Assembly: GCA_038501785.1 (NCBI GenBank)
Contig: JBAMJR010000154.1
Span: forward strand, 434,001 to 498,000
Length of the DNA: 64,000 bases
Direction of reading: 5' to 3'
Origin: Myoxocephalus aenaeus
Taxonomy: Eukaryota; Chordata; Actinopteri; Perciformes; Cottidae
Shown: piece by piece, positions 13,201-27,378 of the stretch
Layout of the letters: every line of letters begins with the position of its first letter
Numbering within the stretch: position 1 is the stretch's first letter
Made by a program: the position numbers and the translations under genes
Notes under the pieces: generated by a model
Database searches by the model: none
What the model saw: the letters and a program-made list of their open reading frames with translations, nothing else
Told to the model about the DNA's origin: nothing

Positions 13201-16200
13201 TGTGTTCAATAAATAGATTTGTCTATAAAATAGTGGGAAAAGCCCATTGCAGTTTGTTAGAACCCCCAAAGTGACGTCTTTTTATAATTAGTGTTTTTGT
13301 CCCAGTTCAAAACCCCAAAATATTTATTGTACAGTCATTTATCAAACACAGAAGAACAGCAAATCATCACATTCAAGATGTTGGAACTAGATTAACCAGA
13401 TTATCAAAATTGTTGTCTTTTATATCATTAATTAATGCACAATTAAACCAAATTGCGCTGTAAATGCAAATTGCTCCAACATTGAGTCCTTCACTTTAAG
13501 CTTCAGTGTGTTTGCATGTTCAGCTCGCTGGCCACGAGGGTTACACGGTCTGTAGCTGATGGAGGCCTTCACTGATCGTTGCACTCGCCGATATCAGTGA
13601 AATAAGACCATGAAATAATATATCTCTACACTAAAATGCAGCTTTTTGAGACGAGAGAAGCGTGGCCATAACCACATTATTGCTAAAACTACAATATTAT
13701 TTAAATCATGTTCTACTTACTTTGAAAGGGAACATTTCCCTGTGGTGTACATGTGTACTTTAACACTAAGATGAATTCACTTTTTCTTGTCATTTGGTGA
13801 AATAAGAATTTATTAAAGTTCTTCTTTCATTCAAAATACCTTTTGTGTAATTCAGTTTTAACAAAGTCAGATTCCAACTTGTATCCTTTTGTCCACTGTT
13901 TCAATCGTTATGTTCAATACTCCAGACATGTAAAACGTTTAGTATTGTTGTGTTTACCATCCTAGTTTGCTGCTTTGCCTTAAATACTATTTGATTTGTT
14001 ATTATTATTTGTTATTGTCAGTAGTTATCATTGTGTGGAATCTCTCACGTCAATTGACTGCTGGGTGGCTTTTCTTGAGAAAACTGTTGCTGTCCGGAAC
14101 AGATAACTGGAGGTCTGATTCATAGTAAGCCCTGATCAGCTTACAACTTCCTGTAGCCATTGTGCTGTAAAATGTGGTCGGCTCCCAGTGAGGCACACTT
14201 GTGTTTTGTACATTTCAAAGTACAAAAATATTTTAATAACGTTATTTCCCTGTTTCTACAGAAACATGCGAGGCGAGTGTATGAGATCCTGCGCCTGAGA
14301 GCAACAGACATGAGTGATGCCGAAAAAGCGAGAGAGTACCGTTTGGAGGTGAAGAAGAGGCTATTTGGACCATACAGGGTGAGGTTTTAATCATCACAGC
14401 TTCCGCTTGGTTCACACGCTTGTGTGGAGAGTCAAAATGTAAACGCAAAGGATTTTCTGATTTAAGTGATTTGCTGATTTATTATATTAAATAATTTAAC
14501 ATTACAGCCGTTCAATGCAGGAAGCAAAGGGCCCCATGTGTGGCATACAATATGGAGCTTACAGCTCTATGTTATCACTGTTTATTATGTTAGCTTTTAG
14601 AACAGCAGAAAAATTTGATCTTTAGTCCTGTTAAAATTGATGGATTACTACTGCTGTATTGTTGCATCCAGAATAGGGCGCACCAGGCGTCTGTGGTTTT
14701 GCTGCTGCTGGAGCTTTTTTCTTTTCAGGCACATGTCATTAGTTAGGATTTGCATTTCTTTGGGAGAAATATTTTTTTGTGAAAGTGTGTTTGAAGCACT
14801 TTGTCAAAAAGCTGTCTCTATTCAGAGTTCTGCAGCTTTTACTTTTGCATCGCTTTTCAAACTTCATCAGGAAAATAGTGCAATTTCATAAAATCGCTTT
14901 TGTCATTTTCTCATGTTCCGCTCGGCAGGTTTTATTTGAGTTTCAGTTATATTTAGTGTAACGAGCTTAAGCCTAGTGAACAGAATATCATAAGCTTCTC
15001 TGATTCCGTTTCACCAGACTTGTCAGTGAGTAAGATCTGTGTGCACCAACATATAACACCCAACATCCTGTTTGCTTGTGACATTTTATGTTTGAGCTGC
15101 TCACTGAGACTTTGCATACCAGCCATTAGAGAAGTTGCTGTCAGCAGGGTAACCACATGTTTAAAAAAAAAAAGAAGCAGCGTTTGACGTGGAAATGACC
15201 TATGTGGTGAAGCGGGAAGTAGGAATTTCTTGGGAGAATGGCACGGAAAGATCTGGTGGCCAGATGCAGAGCGTTTTTCCTTCCCTGAGGAGATTTAGCA
15301 TGTAGTTAGTCGAATGGCAGAAGCCGCTGCTCTGTGAATGTGAGGGGGATTATAGTGACCCCAGTGACCACGTCTGCATGTATATGCGTGCCGGATTTTT
15401 TTTAAGCAGCAGATTGCACTCAACTAAGTGAATATGTACTTCAGTCAATATCCAAAACATTCAGCCTTCCGATTTCACTGCAAACTTTCGTCACTGTCTT
15501 AATAAGTCCTACTGTATACAAATATATAAACTGTAACTGATGGATCCATTAATTGATAATAAATAAGTTGTGAATGTTATTTTGCTATATCCTCATCTTG
15601 CGTAACATAATTTGTCTTGTTTAATTAACTCTTTAATTAATTATGCAGAAATGGACATCACAACCACTTGGATAGCTACAGTGTGGGGGGGAAACCTATT
15701 AAAGAATAATACTGTTGATATTCTATTATTTGCTTATTGTCAACCAATCCCATGAAATTGACAAAACCAACATTAAATTGAACCTAGATCTTACAGTTAA
15801 AGGCATCCAACGTTATTGTAGAGAATATACACCAGACAAAAGGGTTTTTCACAACAACATGAGGATGGTGAGAAGACCTGTTGTCACAAAACATGGTGTT
15901 CATACTTGGAATGAAGTATGCACATGTTTTTCAGTGTGTAATTCATATTGTCTCTTTGTAACTTCCCAAATAATATTCAAAGCTGAAGTTAGGGATCAGA
16001 TACAAAATCCACCAGTAATGATGATTATTCTTCTCACCATAACCTTTATAAATATTGTACAATATATTGTTTCTCCAATTAGTTGTAGCTAAAACATTCT
16101 TTATGACTTTTTTTATGAACTGCTGATTACTGAATTACTAAGCACGTTTATTTGCCTTTGGAGGAATTGCCGAACTGATTTAACACTTTGCCTGTGTGTT

Positions 16201-16394
16201 TTTGTGCTGTTCGTGTTGTGCAGAAGAATCAGAGGGAGCTGACGAAGATGAGGAAGTGCCTGCGGCCAGAGGAGCTGGTGTCCCACATGGACCAGATGGA
16301 CACTCAGACGCAGCATGAGGAGCTGGAGAAGAGTTACCAGGTTGTTGTGGAAGACTACAAGAGAATCATTGAGAGGATTGCGACACAGGCCTGA
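4275..16394 (+). CDS. hat1: Histone acetyltransferase 1, type B catalytic subunit (11 coding exons)
   Basis: Transfers acetyl from acetyl-CoA to Lys5 and Lys12 of newly made histone H4, working with the RbAp46/48 chaperone. Coding exons: 4275-4281, 5207-5278, 5412-5487, 6864-6984, 10832-11008, 11156-11277, 11880-11984, 12364-12470, 13011-13162, 14262-14378, 16224-16394. These sum to 1227 nt, giving 408 residues plus TGA (human 419). All introns are GT-AG. The acetyl-CoA-binding loop QGEGHGA is at residues 236-242. Residues equivalent to human Glu187, Glu276 and Asp277 are present as Glu175, Glu264 and Asp265. The N-terminus (MAGVNTMEKKLAEYKC) is about a dozen residues shorter than in human, which accounts for the length difference. 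The first coding exon has only 7 coding bases. No disabling change was found. Confidence 0.95.
4282..16223 (+). other. hat1: hat1 introns
   Basis: Ten introns, the largest 6985-10831 (3.85 kb) and 14379-16223 (1.85 kb). I saw no nested gene. Scattered short open frames, for example at 9037-9456 and 15715-16092, have no recognisable domains and are best read as chance. AT-rich simple sequence occurs near 7225-7275. Confidence 0.7.
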
Positions 16395-16860
16395 TCAGAC
16401 TCTGAAATGCTGCTGGCCTGGAGCTCACCCCTCTCAGACATACAGGTGGTCTGCCCTGTCTGTACAAAGCCCACATCACCACAGACGTTAGCTGCAACTG
16501 AGAAGAAACTCTCCTGATGTAACAAAATCACTGTTTTAATTAAGAGTGTTACAGATTTATTGTGGCCGAGTCAGTGGGATAGATTGCAGTGGAGAAGCCC
16601 CCGTCTCTTTCCCAGCTGATGTTGATACAGTAGAGGAGAGTGGTGCAGATGGAGGGTTTTGACTTACCGTTTGTACCATGAGTGTAATCGCATTGTGTGG
16701 GATCAACTGATACGTAACATTTCACAGGTTATTGGAGGCCCTGCCGAGCAATCCTGCTTCTTCTCCATTGTAGACAATTTTTTAAGATCTTTTGTCAAAA
16801 CAATTCCAAGTGTGTGTTTTGAAACACTTCATACTGAAAATAAAAAAGAACGTTTTGTAT
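16395..16860 (+). other. hat1: hat1 3' UTR with polyadenylation signal
   Basis: The sequence after the TGA is non-coding. A canonical AATAAA lies at 16839-16844, about 445 bases downstream of the stop. This gives a plausible 3' end near 16860. Confidence 0.65.
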
Positions 16861-17189
16861 ATTGCTGAAATGGTTTGATTCTTATTGCATATAAGAAAAT
16901 TTAAAATAGGAACTCTATCTTTTCTTAATTTAGATTTTTTTCACTCTGCAACACATTAAATAATAATACCTTTCTTGCATTTAATGTAAACACAAGGAAA
17001 TAAGCAAAAAAGGAGAAAATTCAAACATTAATATCAATAAACAACTATGGAAACTTAAAAGCCAGTCAAGTATTCAAACCGTTAGTGTGTTGCACGCTTA
17101 AGAGTACTCCACCACACTTATACATTTTAATTCAATTATGTACAGTTAAAAACAAGATTTAAGATTAGGCCGACACGCTAGTTTCTTTG

Positions 17190-17790
17190 TGAACCTGTAC
17201 ATGCATCGGCTCAGCCAAATGCTGCTACTGGCCTCCAATGATAATGCTAGCTAGCATTTTGATGTTTAGCAGGCTCAAAGGTATAGAGTATTAGCATGCA
17301 AATATTTAGCTAATTAGCTTAAAAGATGATGACGGGAATGTCATTGGTTTTTCAGGTATTTTATCATAAACCAAAACTTATTGAACAATATTGGAAAGTT
17401 AGACCTGATGTCTCAAGATCAAATGTCTTGATCATGTTTTTATAAATCCTCTGGGGACCAATAATGTCCTACCAAATGGCTTTCATCCAAGATTTTTCAA
17501 TTAAAAAAAAACAACAACCTAATGATGAGAGGAAATGTAAGTGGATCACCAAAGTCATTAGGGTTCATCCCGAGGAGAAAACGAATTTCTACCAAATTTC
17601 ACATCCATCTATCTGGACAATTCACTCCGACTCAAAAGTGTGTCAGACGGCGCTGGGGAAAACCCTGGGGAACACCAAAGTTATGAGATTACTTTGCCAC
17701 CAGATAAAGGACAACTTTGACCTCTCCAAAGTCAATAGGATTGATCTTCTTGGGACCGTAAAGGTTTGTACCCAAATTCCATTCCAAATC
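17190..17790 (+). repeat. Dispersed percomorph-type repeat
   Basis: The order of phrases TTTGATGTTTAGCAGG, TTTAGCTAATTAGC, GGGAATGTCATTGGTTTTTC, TCATAAACCAAA, GGATCACCAAAGTCATTAG and CTACCAAATTTCACATCCATC matches a repeat seen in many percomorph introns, as I remember it. A second, similar segment (GATTGATCTTCTTGGGACC) follows. The ends are approximate and it is not a known protein-coding transposon. Confidence 0.5.
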
Positions 17791-20700
17791 TTTCTTGCCA
17801 ATCAATAATGAAAATTGTGTGTAAATGTGTGTATGTTTGAGTATTTTATCATGTGACTGGGGAGCTTTGCTTTGGAACAGAGATTGTTTCGTCTATCCTT
17901 CGAACAGTCCGTTAAGATATTTCAGTCTCGTCCAATGTGGTGGTGGCTAACATGGCTAATAATGATCAAATGAATTTTTTTTCTATGGTTTTATTCCATG
18001 CATTCTTCTTCCTTGTCAAAACCCAAATCCTCCATTACCCACAATGCAACATAATCGCCAACATGTCCGTTATGGTTAATGTAGCCGTGAGCAGAGATGA
18101 GCGTGTGACTGAGGTCTAGAAAACTCACCTCTTTCTGACTGAAACTGTTTTTTAAATGTGTTTTTAAACTTGTAGTCTTTGCTTGGCTCCTTCTGGAGTA
18201 ACCAACAACTTTGGACAGACACAGTAGGCTAGTAGCAGTACCGTTAGCTATGTACAATGAGCCTGTCCTGCTGCAAAAACCTTTTACTGCCAGCCCAAAA
18301 TCTGCTTTTGTTTAATTTACAGGTACTTTACAGGAGTAAAGGTTGTTGAAGCACCCTCCAAGCTTTTCAGCACCTCTTTCCAAAATGGCGGTACCCTGGG
18401 ACAGTCATAGATGTCCTTATTACATTCATAGGATTTATTTTGTTGAGTTAGGCCCATTTGAAAGAGTCCTATATGTGTTAAGTTATTAGACGGACCACAC
18501 AGGTATCCTTAGCTGTAAAAAATAAATAAAAAAGTCCCCTTTATCAGATTAATAAACAGTTCCTCAGTCCCTCAAGCGCTTCAGTGTATTTAATATATTG
18601 CTATATTATTGCTTGAAAACCATGATGTTGTAATAATGTTATTTTATTTATTTCCCATATTCTGTTTTGAGGCAGAACAGTAGTTTTGAGAGTATTAGTT
18701 TTTCCTGATAAATAACGTGAAATTGCAGATAAAACATCATCAATTTTGAGTAGTCAATCTAGTCAGAGCTATAGAAACTGAACAGTTTGACCCTTGAAGG
18801 CCTCATACATTAAGGAGACATATATATATATATATCATATATGATTCGAAATATTAGTGCATAATCCCTTGTTATGAAGCTGGCCTGATTAATGCATTTT
18901 CCAGTATGTGTTTTATATATTTGAGGCGTTTTAGGGATGCCATTTTGTCCAGGCACCCTCTCATGGCTAATGCAACTTCTGATTGCCGCTGATGTTGAGT
19001 GTTACTCTAATGAGTATTATGGCTTTCAATTGAAAACCTTTGTGCCACTGTATTGCCCGTGCTTGTGCAGATCACTGTGATGAATACCCATCATACTTTA
19101 TGATACTTTAGCACATTGTCACTAAATGAAGGCTGCCGGGTCAATTTCAAATTTTTTCTCCCTCTTCATATGAAACAAGACAAAACCTTGGAACCCTTCA
19201 CATCTCTAATTCAGATTGATTGAATCCACTCGTGGGCACAAGGGGCCTCATCTCACTGTAGTTTTCTCTAGTTTTTTTCTACTCTGAGTGCACATTTCAC
19301 ATTGCACAGCACATGCTCAGCCGACTGACCTGCTAGTGGGGAATTACATTTTTGTTTAGTAGGCACATGTGCCGTCTCATTAATTCCACCAGCAGTACAC
19401 GGCCGTTTGACTGAGTCATCGTCAGGTTGCAGGATGTTGATGCGCCTCATATCAGGTGCAGTAGGAGAACAAGCTGGTGTGGAAGTGGATTGTTTGGACG
19501 ATATGCAGACCTCTGTGCGGTTGTCAGAAGGTTGTGAAACCCATTTTGCTCCTTCAGACCACACAGTGGAGTTTCCAGAATCATAATCATTCACCCAACT
19601 GTTCAAACACAAAGTGTATCTTGGGCCCTCATTTCCCTTTGCACCTGTCTGCATATACTCAAAAGTATAAAGGAAATTGTTTTTTTAATGAAAAGCTAAG
19701 AATTATGGGAAATATGCCCACTTGTTTCCTTGCAGAGCAGAGTCCGAACAAAGAAGAAGTCTGTCACATAACCCTTTGTAAAGAAGCAATTTTACTGGCA
19801 CAATCAGACATACTTTTTTTTAACATTTTTTACAACCTTTAGAAAAAACTGTAATTTCAAGATCGGCATCTTACCTCCGTAAATGTGAATATTTGCTGCC
19901 TTTTTGTTACAGTTAACTGACTATCTTTGGGTTTTTAAGTGTTGGTCCAACCAGTAATCGTTTGGTGGATTAATTGTTGATTAAATGAATTGTTGCAGCA
20001 CTACTTCTGATAGGATGCACATCATGTTGTCTTGTTATTGAAAATATAAATTTGGTAAAGAATAAGCAACAGTTTTCTCTCTGTAGACTTAACAAATGTC
20101 TTTCTTTACTTTCCGTTCCAACTGAAGATCATGAAAAGGCACAGTTCATGAAACTGTTGCTTCACCTGTTTTGATCATGAAATACATTTCTGTGTTAAGA
20201 TAGCAGAATACACTTCTAATGTTTGAGATGTCATATAATATATTTGTCAGGTTTTGATTAAAAAAGGAAAATAGAAATAAAACCTACATCCAGGCTGAAA
20301 AGAGCAATATTCAACACGTCTATTTCAGCGTTTTCCCCCTCTGCAGTCGATCAGCCATTAGGAGCAGTGGATTGAAGTCTAAAGAAGGCAGTGCGCTTTC
20401 TTCTGCAGTCGAGGCTATTACAGTGCATCCAGCACTGGGCCCTCAGTCGCTGTGCTTTTGTCAGGGGGACACAGTCTGTCTATTATGTTGTGTTAGAGTG
20501 GAGATGTGGGAGGTTGATTTATGTCTGAAACTGTCATGGGTTTCAAACTACCTTTTATTATTTCACAAGAAAAAAGGGGAGGAACTTCCATTAATGCTTC
20601 TGTTTCCAATCATGTTTGAGTGAGTTAAAACATGCACATAATTCCATGTAACTTGCGTTAAAGCAGGCAGAAAGACGTAATGCCATTTTTCTGTGAATTG

Positions 20701-23662
20701 ACAACAACAGTATCAAGCTTGTCCTGAGTATTTGGTTTCACCTGTTGGCGTTTGTGCTACTGTTACCTTTATGGCGCCTCCACAGCTCTGAGACAGACAG
20801 ACAGACAGTTTTGGACCACAGCCCAGCTGTACTGAGGGACCTGTTGAATAGGATACCTGTGTGGAGGAGCTCCAGCTTCTTAGCCCACAGGTTCCCAGGA
20901 GAGAGTCGATCAGGAAAGTTTGAGTCCCCCCTCCCTCCCTTCACCCCTCCCACCATCACTGCTTTTCTTATCGTGTTCACATTTCTTTTGTGCTCCTTGG
21001 ATACGCGCATACCCCAAGGCTACTGAGCCCCCTCTTCACCGTCAGTGAACCTGGCCGGTCCCTTTTCTCTGATAAATGAGTCCTCTTTAAGATAATGTTT
21101 GATGCGCTGACAGCCAGAACCAAAACAGTGTAAAAGAAACCGAGTTTGACATCTTTTAATTGTGCGTTAGAAAGCGGAGATTGTGGTTTCTTGGACTGCT
21201 TTCAGATCGTGCTGCTGATATGGTAATTTGCTCAAGTGAAGGATGTGATGAAAGTGGTGGTGTTGATAGTTTAGTAGTAGAAGTCTGCTGGTTTCCCTCT
21301 CAATAAACATGACGCAACTCCTCTGTCAGGGTATATTTTAACAGTATTTGTTTCAGTAAAGCACCTTTAGTGTCAGGAAATATAAAAATAGCAAATATTG
21401 GGGCTTATTTTTCAACAGAATGTTTTTACATAGGGGATTTTTAATTTCCTGCAATAAACAGACACAAGTGTTCACCATGATTTAGAATAAATAGCAGATG
21501 TGCATGAAATGAATTACTTCTGAACGTGCCAGTGTTCTTCTTTTTAATATTCACGGTAGTTGATTTCCAGCTGTGTACGACCAGAGCTTGTGGTTTTGAT
21601 CGCATCTGTCCATTAAACGATTTGGGATCATGCACCATGCACACCATCAAGCGTGTATGAAGCCAGATTTGTATTTAGATGACATGATAAATAGATCAGT
21701 TCATGCACATAAAGAGCTGGATTTTGTTATGGGTTTGACAGCCGAGAGTGACAAGACATGATGCAGCTTATTGAAAACATTACTATGTTCCCCTCTTTCT
21801 TTCTGTTGTGCTTTTTTAATTGGCTTAAACAAATGCAAATGCCCGATGAGGTTTGAGTCATCATACTACATATAATCATCAATGACTGAACCTGCTGTGG
21901 CATTTGGTTTTCATTTACTCCATGTGCTGTGCTAAAATATGACATTACAACATCTCCCAGGAAGTTTTTTGAAAATCCACTGAGTACTAATTTTCAGTGT
22001 GTGCTTTAAAAGAAAATGAGTTGATAGTTATTATTAGTTGAAAGAACGGGATACATTCATGTGTCAATGTGCTGCACAGCATGGAAGATTTAATTGTAAC
22101 GTTATTTCTGTAAAGAATCAACAGAAAACATTTAGAGTGGGCTTTTTGTTTTGATCACATGAATGGGCGCCTTGACTAGCTGTTATTTCTCAACACTGAC
22201 TTTTCCTGTACTGCATGACTTGCCTGCGTATTAATCTCTTAAATGAGCCATGCTGTGGAGTTGGATGAACATGTGCTTTGCTAGATGTAGTTTTCTAATT
22301 AAAACTATCCCATTAGGCTGTAATTGGTGCTATCTGAGGTTGGGATGGAGCCACATGGGAGGGGAGCGAGAAGTCAGACTGAGATGGTATCGGGTCGAGG
22401 AGACAGGAAGCCTTTGTGTAATCTTGTCAGGTTGGAGATACGGACTGCGATCAAGCCCACTGGACTGAACTCTACTTGTCTGCTGCTGTACTGTAGCTTC
22501 ACAACGAATGCACTGAACTGCTGTGAACTCTTATCTGTGTTGTTTCAATAGGAGCCTGGGTTTTACCTGGGTTTTTACATGTCAATATTTGTGTAAATAA
22601 GGAGAGTAGATGTGTCCAATGGGTATCTGGAGGTGGGATGTGTGGTTAGAATAACACCAACAGACGTGTAAGAAGACAGGTTGTTTCTCTGCTGCATTTA
22701 TGGGAAGTGCAATTTTAAATGTTTAAATCTGTTACCCCAAAATCACAAGTGATTAAAATGTTATTTAGCGGCAGGGTAAACAGACTGGGATCATTTGGAA
22801 CGGTTGAAGTAATAGATATAGATCTGCGAATGAGGAGTGTTTTGTTCTTAATTCCACTGATGACAAAATGTAATTCAGTAGCGAAGGCCACTCGGAAGAG
22901 TAAACAACTCCACACAGAGTATTTTTTACTAAGCTAACACACTATGTTGGAGGGGGCGTATCTGACCTACGGTAGAAAGAGAAATGCTCAGTACACTTTA
23001 ACGCTACACAAGAATCAGGGGATAGTGAGAAGACTGCTGTTAAATTACACATATGTCACTCACAATATGATAACAAAACCGTACTGAAACGCTGCGACGC
23101 TCTCACAGCGTTTTTTTCCAGCAAGCTTACTAAGTAAATAGGAATGCTGCACACAGACACACACTGACATTTGCCAGATGCTCGGTGCTAATTAGGACCA
23201 AGCAGCCCCCCTCGAATGGAGTGTGTGAGAAACCACAAGTGCACCGCTGGCGACCTGTAAGACCTGACAGGGGTGGAGCTCTGTGTTTGTACTCTGAACA
23301 CTTCAACGTAACAAACTCAGGATTGATTTTCAGAGCAGGAATTTATTGTTTCAGTTTCCACACAAGGAGAAGCACCTGAGTTCTTTCTTTGAAATAAGGT
23401 ACACCATTTGACTAAGATCTTGGTTAATTTAAACAATTTACAATCTATTTTACTTATAAACATGAGTGCTAAATCCTGCACACCCAGTATCTCTCAGAAG
23501 CTCCAGTTGCATGCATGAGCAGATATTGCTCTGCCTCTCGACGTCATTAAGATACTTACGTTCACTTCTGTGTGGGTTAACCACAGCAACACGCAGGTGC
23601 TGATAAGAGAAATGCTTTCACCTGGGTCTTATTTTCAGCAGTTTACCAGAGGCACGTTATTC

Positions 23663-23807
23663 GGTAACACTTTATAATAACGGCAGGCTATGAAGCATTA
23701 TTTTAGGTATGAGTAACCACTTAATTCATCATTTATAAAGCCTTGTTCCACACTTTATACATTATGGATTCACCATTTGTAAATGAAGTATTATATAAAG
23801 TGTTACC
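23663..23807 (+). mobile_element. MITE-like element, copy 1
   Basis: A 145-bp segment with terminal inverted repeats GGTAACACTTTATA...TATAAAGTGTTACC and no coding capacity. Its interior (for example GGATTCACCATTTGTAAATG) is found reverse-complemented in the element at 23893-24054. No clear target-site duplication is visible. It is non-autonomous and its superfamily is not assigned. Confidence 0.7.
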
Positions 23808-23892
23808 GAGCCACAGGACCAAAGAGAGACTTCTCTAGGCCACTGCTGCCTCTAACATGACCAAATATTACAGAGACAAACACAAATAACAC

Positions 23893-24054
23893 GGTAACAC
23901 TTTATAATAACTGCACGCATGATATAATACTTTATTTACAAATGGTGAATCCATCATTTATAAAGTGTGGGAACAATGCCTTATAAATGACTAATTAAGT
24001 GTTTACTCATACTTAACTAATGCTTGATAGCGTGCAGTTGTTATAAAGTGTTAC
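23893..24054 (-). mobile_element. MITE-like element, copy 2 (inverted)
   Basis: A 162-bp segment with the same termini as the element at 23663-23807, here extended (GGTAACACTTTATAATAAC and GTTGTTATAAAGTGTTAC). The interior is in the opposite orientation to copy 1. The pair forms a large imperfect inverted repeat with an 85-bp spacer. Confidence 0.7.
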
Positions 24055-27000
24055 ACATTATTCTTTTCAGGTATGACATTCATAATTCATCATCTAGCCT
24101 CTATAAGTTTTCAAATCTGCGCCACCATACCGCCGACAAGCTTCCCAATATAATCATATCCAAAGACCTGTCCCTCCCTCCTGCATAATGATCCACTCTG
24201 CAAACCCTCCTCCATCCCCCAAATGGTGGTGGTGGTGGGGCATTAAGCAGGAAGTGAAAGGAGACCTGAACGCTCCAGCCACCCACAGTCCCACCCCTTC
24301 CCCCTCCTCACCTCACCCCTCCTAACCCTGCCCTCCCATGCTGCAGTGTGGCTCTGTGTCCTGGCTCCTGTCCAGGTTCTGGTGCTGTGATGGGGAGGGT
24401 CACGCTTTGCGTCTGACCCCGGGCCTGCAAGTTGGATGTTGTTATTATTAGTGCGCCGTGCCCCCCGGGCAGGCGGTCCCCAAAGCAGGAGGAACGGTCG
24501 GGCTCTGGAGAGGCTCTAGACCTGGAGAACAGCTGTGCGGGTTAGAGGCTGCTGGGGCCCCCACAGTCCACTGAGAGCCCCGCTGCACCGGCCCTCCAGG
24601 ACGTATATGCTGTTTCTTATACAGACTCACTCCCTGCACAACTCATCCCACACTGCTGCACAGCAGGAACAAGCCAGGTTACTAGAAACACTGTCTAATG
24701 TACAGAGAGCGTGCATGATAACTGGAAGTGTGTATATAATACTTGCAATAAGTGACGCTCTAGTAGACACTATACCGTGAGAAAAACTATTTTGTCAATC
24801 ATCAAACATGCCATTTTACCATGTTTCTGTTTTTTTTTTCTGTTATCATCACTTGATGGTTTTAGACCATTGGTAGACCATTAGTTCACAACATTTGCCC
24901 GTGACTGCTTCAAATGGAGCAAAGTGTATCAAGTTATTCTCTTCTTATTCACAAGTTATTGTTTGTTTTATTTGAAGGAATTTTGTAGACCTTTTAGACC
25001 TTTACCCTCAGAAGTATTTTGGGACTTATTTGCACATTATGTCACTGAAGTTGGGAACTACTGTATTAGGCCATTGTGAGAAATGTTGAACATCAATTAG
25101 CTCGATGGTTTTACGGTAATATTGGATTTTTGGAAAATTATTTCTGCATCAGCGTGATGAAGTACTTCGATTTGATTTACTTAGTTTGCCAAAAACAAAC
25201 CTTTCTGGCAGATTTTTTTAATCCACTATCAATTTCTACATGGATTTTCAGGAGACCTAATTGTATCACTTTATATATTAATATATATATTTTTTTCTTC
25301 ATATCATCCAACCCCTACACTAAGCTGATGCAATATTTTATACTTCCCAGGGGTGCAATAAAGCCTTCGTTTGAGCCTTGTTATATTGGAACAGGTGCTC
25401 CTGTCAGAACACTACATTTAAAAAAATCGGTATTCTATATATGCGGCATAACTCACGTGTTGGAGACTTATTATGTTCGTAAAAGCCACCAGTTTCTTTG
25501 TGAATGAATTGCAGCTATAGGAGGGCACATTGTATTTAAAAGCCTACCATACATCTCTACCGTCTTAATTCTGCCTATTCTTGGCAGTTCTGGAGGGGGG
25601 CTTTCTAACTGTGTAAATAGCTCTGGAAATTGCGTGTGCCCTTTGACTGTCTCTGTAATTGCGAGACTCTTGCAGTATTTTGCTTGGCAGTCTGAGAGGT
25701 TAACCCCTGAGGGCTGGAGGCCTGGAGCTCTACATCTGACTGGCAGAGGGCTCCTCAAAGCCCCACTTGTTCACCTCCCAGCCCGGGCAGCTATAAAGCC
25801 GCTGCTGATCCTCTACCAGACGAGAGGGAGAGTGGGCAGGCTGTTGCATTCAGCCGTGGCTGAGGTTCTGCAGGGTGACGCCTGAGTGGTGCACAGCCAC
25901 ACAGACACACCCGGCGCTCCCTGGTTGCACCTGGGCAGTCGGGACCGCTTGTAGCCTCGTCACCAGCACTGAACTCGGGTTTAAGACGTAATCAGATTAT
26001 ATGGACACTGCTGCAGTAAGTGGTTTATCAGTTACCCTGCAAACCTTTTTCCCATATTCCCATGAAACTGTGGATTTTTCCTGAAGTTAATGATGTGCAG
26101 ATGGATGCACTTAGTTTGGTTATATTGGACGGGTGTTTGATGCAATTGTGCACTTAAATGTCCATTTAGCAATTTATACAATGTATCACTGTTCATTTAC
26201 AAAAATGCTCATTACAAAGCCACAAAATGCACTTGGCAGCACCAAAATAAGAGTGTGTCAGATTAGAAAAATAAATGTTGAGTGTAACAAAAACAAAACA
26301 ATGTCGTGGTAAATTGATTTGATTATAATTCTGCACATTAATCTCACATTTTGAAGGATTTCACATCCACGCCTCTGTTGATTTTGAACGTCTTCACATC
26401 AGAAGAATTTAGGGGTCAAGTTGGGGACTTGTGCAGACGGTGCAGTCAAACCTGCCCGCAGTGATGGATGATGTTGCCGTATGAAATGGTCTGTAAAGAT
26501 GCAGCCTCTTTCGGAGTCACAGCAGAAATTGTGGAGAAAAGACAACATGTGCAGTTTCCTCCTTGGGTTCCCATATTGTTCTCGCCAGCTCTGCTCCCCC
26601 TGGGCCTTGAGAACGACTCTGTACACCCCAGACAAAAGTACGCAGGCAGAAAAGAAATATCAAGGCACAAAAGCTCTTTATGTAATGCTGTCAAGTTGCA
26701 TTGATTTTTCTTCCCGTATATTCGACAGACAACATAAAATCGTTGCTTCATGTCACGTCAAGCTGGGCCTCGGAGATCGCATCGGCTCCGCTAGTATCAA
26801 TCAATTATTTGGTCCAAGTGTTTCTTGGACTAGACGTTGTGGAGAGACATGTGACTGTGAGTAATTCATTTGTGTGAACTCTGAAATGTTTGTTGCCTTT
26901 ACACAGCGACACAAAAAACAAACTCCAGAAAAGTCAACCTAAGTTAGTGTTTTCTGACTGAACTCTGTACTACGAGGCAGCGTGGAGTCAGTGGATGGAT

Positions 27001-27378
27001 GGATTCAAGGGCTGGAGCAGGAGTGGGGTGCTGGTATGTCTCTGGGTTTTGGTGGAAGCTCAGCAGCTGTGTAATCAGACCTGGCTCTGACCCTACCTGT
27101 CCGGACGTTCCTCCGCATCCTCCATCACGTCCATGTGTCGGGCGCACGCTGATGAACTGGTCGCACGTAACCTGTGAGCTGGCTCGAGCTGCAGTCTGAT
27201 TTAGTGAGAATATGCCAGTACTGTAGGAAGTGCTACTACAGTACATTCAGCTTTCCCCACATTATTATTCAGGGCTTTATATAAACTCCCACTGATTTAC
27301 TGTTGAGCTGTGGCCTCTTGAGTGAACGGACAGAACTTCATAAAAACACACTTCACTAGAAATTTTAGATACTTGGAG

